Source: Arenibacterium halophilum
GTDB taxonomy: Bacteria; Pseudomonadota; Alphaproteobacteria; Rhodobacterales; Rhodobacteraceae
Assembly: GCF_005938225.1 (NCBI RefSeq)
Contig: NZ_VCPC01000001.1
Location: 310,001 to 374,000, forward strand
Direction: 5' to 3'
Length of the DNA: 64,000 nucleotides
The notes under the pieces are model-generated. The model worked only from the letters and a program-made list of their open reading frames with translations, had not been told where the DNA came from and searched no databases. Within the stretch, counting starts at the first letter, position 1. The number at the start of each line of letters is the position of its first letter. The position numbers were made by a program, and so were the translations under genes. Below, one piece after another: positions 62,330 to 64,000 of the stretch.

Positions 62330-63223
62330 ATGAGCGAACAGGACATCATCGACCTTTTGACCGGCAACCTCGCCTATATTCTGGGCGCGATCCTTTTGGT
62401 GGTGATCGTCGTCAAGGGCGTGCGGATTGTGCCGCAATCCGAAAAATACGTCGTCGAACGGTTTGGCCGCCTGCATTCGGTGCTTGGCCCGGGGATCAAC
62501 TTTACCGTGCCGTTTCTGGATGTTGTGGCGCATCGCATCTCGATCCTCGAACGCCAGCTGCCTACCGCCAGTCAAGATGCAATCACCCGCGACAACGTGT
62601 TGGTGCAGGTCGATACATCCGTTTTCTACCGCATCATCGAGCCGGAAAAGACCGTGTACCGAATCCGCGACGTGGATGCGGCGATTGCCACGACGGTGGC
62701 CGGGATCGTGCGCGCGGAAATCGGCAAGATGGACTTGGACGACGTTCAATCAAACCGCGACCAGTTGATCAGTACGATCAAAACCAGCGTGGAAGATGCT
62801 GTCGACAACTGGGGCATCGAGGTCACGCGGGCCGAAATCCTTGACGTGAACCTGGATCAGGCCACCCGTGATGCGATGCTGCAGCAGCTGAATGCCGAAC
62901 GCGAACGTCGCGCGCAGGTGACTCGCGCCGAAGGGCAAAAACGCGCGGTCGAGTTGCAGGCCGATGCCGAACTTTACGCCGCCGAGCAGGTTGCCAAGGC
63001 CCGCCGCATTCAAGCCGATGCCGAAGCTTATGCCACGGGCGTCGTTGCTGCCGCGATCAAGGAAAACGGGCTGGAAGCGGCACAGTATCAGGTTGCGCTG
63101 AAACAGGTCGAGGCGCTGAACAAGCTGGGCGCCGGTGACGGCCAGCAAACGATCATCCTGCCTGCCAATGCGCTTGAGGCCTTTGGCGATGCCTTCAAGA
63201 TGCTGAAAGGGGGCCGGGGATGA
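62330..63223 (+). CDS. SPFH (band 7) membrane protein, QmcA-like
   Basis: 297 residues. N-terminal anchor NLAYILGAILLVVIVVKGV, then the SPFH core: RIVPQSEKYVVERFGRLHSV, LPTASQDAITRDNVLVQVDTS, RIIEPEKTVYRI, and a coiled coil rich in Ala/Glu (AEGQKRAVELQADAELYAAE). Such stomatin-like proteins form membrane microdomains; QmcA partners a NfeD-type protein, here encoded next and overlapping (ATGA). Confidence 0.93.
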   Translation: MSEQDIIDLLTGNLAYILGAILLVVIVVKGVRIVPQSEKYVVERFGRLHSVLGPGINFTVPFLDVVAHRISILERQLPTASQDAITRDNVLVQVDTSVFYRIIEPEKTVYRIRDVDAAIATTVAGIVRAEIGKMDLDDVQSNRDQLISTIKTSVEDAVDNWGIEVTRAEILDVNLDQATRDAMLQQLNAERERRAQVTRAEGQKRAVELQADAELYAAEQVAKARRIQADAEAYATGVVAAAIKENGLEAAQYQVALKQVEALNKLGAGDGQQTIILPANALEAFGDAFKMLKGGRG

Positions 63224-63486
63224 TCTGGACGATCTGGTGGGCCTGGCTTTGTGTCGCGATCGTGTTGGGCATCGTCGAGGTCATGGTTCCTGGGTTCATC
63301 TTTCTGGGTTTCGCGATCGGCGCGCTGGCGGTCAGCATGTTGATCCTGAACATCGGATTGGCGCTGTCGCTCCCCCTGATGGTGCTTCTCTTCTCGGCCC
63401 TGTCTCTGGTCGCATGGCTGGTGCTGCGGCGCATCTTTGCGCGGCCACATGGCGTGAAATACTTCGACCGCGATATCAACGACTGA
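63220..63486 (+). CDS. Short NfeD-family protein
   Basis: 88 residues, translationally coupled to the SPFH gene (4-base overlap). Hydrophobic segments WWAWLCVAIVLGIVEVMVPG and FLGFAIGALAVSMLILNIGL, then LSLPLMVLLFSALSLVAWLV. The GFIFLGFAIGA stretch is typical of the NfeD membrane part; the C-terminal OB domain of full-length NfeD is absent or reduced to RPHGVKYFDRDIND. Pairing of short NfeD with SPFH is common and suggests a two-part complex. Confidence 0.9.
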   Translation: MIWTIWWAWLCVAIVLGIVEVMVPGFIFLGFAIGALAVSMLILNIGLALSLPLMVLLFSALSLVAWLVLRRIFARPHGVKYFDRDIND

Positions 63487-63487
63487 C

Positions 63488-64000
63488 CTAATTTCCCGCG
63501 AGCAGCGTCAGAACCGAATTGCCGACCTGAGCAGTGTTCTGAACGCCGCTAAGGGTAAGGTAGCGGTTGCGCAGCTGATCCATCAAATCGGGGTCAGTAA
63601 AATCGGCAAGATCATCGGTGCCGAAGTAGTTCTGCGCGCGCACCTTCATGTCATTCAACTGCCGGTCGATATCCAGCGCGCCAAAACTGGGCGGCAGGCC
63701 AAAGATCGTTTCAAACACCGCGCGCAGCGGTTTCGACGCCAGAACCCCGTACCATTGGGCATCGGTGCTTAGCGCGTTTTTCACCGTATCGTTCAATTCG
63801 CGTTCCAGTGACATGGCAACCCGCATCGATGCATCGCTTTGTCCGATCTGGATTTCGAATTGCCGGTCCAGATAATTCTGCACGATGCCTTCGGCGAACC
63901 CGGCAGGGTATACCCGGCCTTCGGTTTCGGGCTTCATGATGAAGGCATCGGCGAATGCGTGATAGCGCTGATCCTGCTCAAGATTGAGGTACGACAACGG
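63488..64000 (-). CDS. DUF1217 protein, flagellar-associated, 5' end beyond window
   Basis: About 170 residues of the C-terminal part are visible: LNLEQDQRYHAFADAFIMKP, FEIQIGQSDASMRVAMSLER and PLRAVFETIFGLPPSFGALD. These match DUF1217, a protein of Rhodobacterales flagellar clusters, so the flagellar region probably starts beyond base 64000. The frame continues past the window edge; an apparent start at 63997 is a TTG inside the gene. Confidence 0.75.
   Translation of the reverse strand, partial: PLSYLNLEQDQRYHAFADAFIMKPETEGRVYPAGFAEGIVQNYLDRQFEIQIGQSDASMRVAMSLERELNDTVKNALSTDAQWYGVLASKPLRAVFETIFGLPPSFGALDIDRQLNDMKVRAQNYFGTDDLADFTDPDLMDQLRNRYLTLSGVQNTAQVGNSVLTLLAGN

Overview
The window reads as a chromosomal segment of a Roseobacter/Rhodobacter-type alphaproteobacterium (order Rhodobacterales). 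Support: about 62% GC by eye; a C4-pathway hemA (5-aminolevulinate synthase) preceded by a perfect FNR-type box; DksA with a decayed zinc finger; Usg; a bacterial arginyl/leucyl-transferase; TRAP transporters; RF2 without a programmed frameshift; and three copies of a GC-rich intergenic repeat that I associate with this order. Most of the window is conserved housekeeping sequence. The least ordinary part is a nest of decayed insertion sequences at about 55.8-58.1 kb.

Layout. 0-5 kb: end of an acyl-CoA synthetase gene, then the leftward operon zwf-pgl-pgi (glucose 6-phosphate entry to the Entner-Doudoroff and pentose phosphate routes) with a LacI-type operator before zwf, and a divergent radical SAM gene. 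6-16 kb: usg, gyrA, a FAD monooxygenase, dksA, and a rightward cluster moxR-GNAT-DUF2927 lipoprotein-small membrane protein-CoxE-like VWA protein. 16-24 kb: M48 protease facing a leftward translationally coupled chain (glnE, small ORF, rRNA methyltransferase, PIN protein), then YbaK, DUF2852, RDD and Bpt genes. 25-29.5 kb: leftward dctP-dctQ-dctM TRAP operon with a terminator after dctP. 30.8-34 kb: ilvB-(secreted protein)-ilvN behind a leader peptide and attenuator readable at base level. 34-52 kb: XRE regulator, RTX protein, prfB, PBP1A, amidase, aminotransferase, DsbA-like protein, ispG, RodZ-like protein, hemA, an M20 peptidase, a haloacetate-dehalogenase-like hydrolase, and a glycosyltransferase/sulfotransferase-like pair. 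52-55.6 kb: tRNA-Asp, a MHYT-GGDEF-EAL protein, and two related tRNA-Val genes flanking a histidine phosphatase. 55.8-58.1 kb: one IS3-family element cut by a second. 58.4-64 kb: lon, tgt, SPFH/NfeD pair, and the end of a DUF1217 flagellar gene.

Most notable observations: (1) the ilv attenuator (promoter, Leu/Val/Ile-rich leader, antiterminator, terminator); (2) short palindrome-bearing insertions of about 39 nt inside the transposase genes of both IS copies, with two copies of one type showing compensatory changes in their hairpin arms, resembling gene-inserting palindromic elements; (3) candidate operators before zwf, gyrA and hemA; (4) an orphan radical SAM enzyme with a C-terminal cysteine cluster; (5) a small protein that may be a diverged NepR-type anti-sigma regulator. 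All family assignments are from reading motifs; no database search was run.
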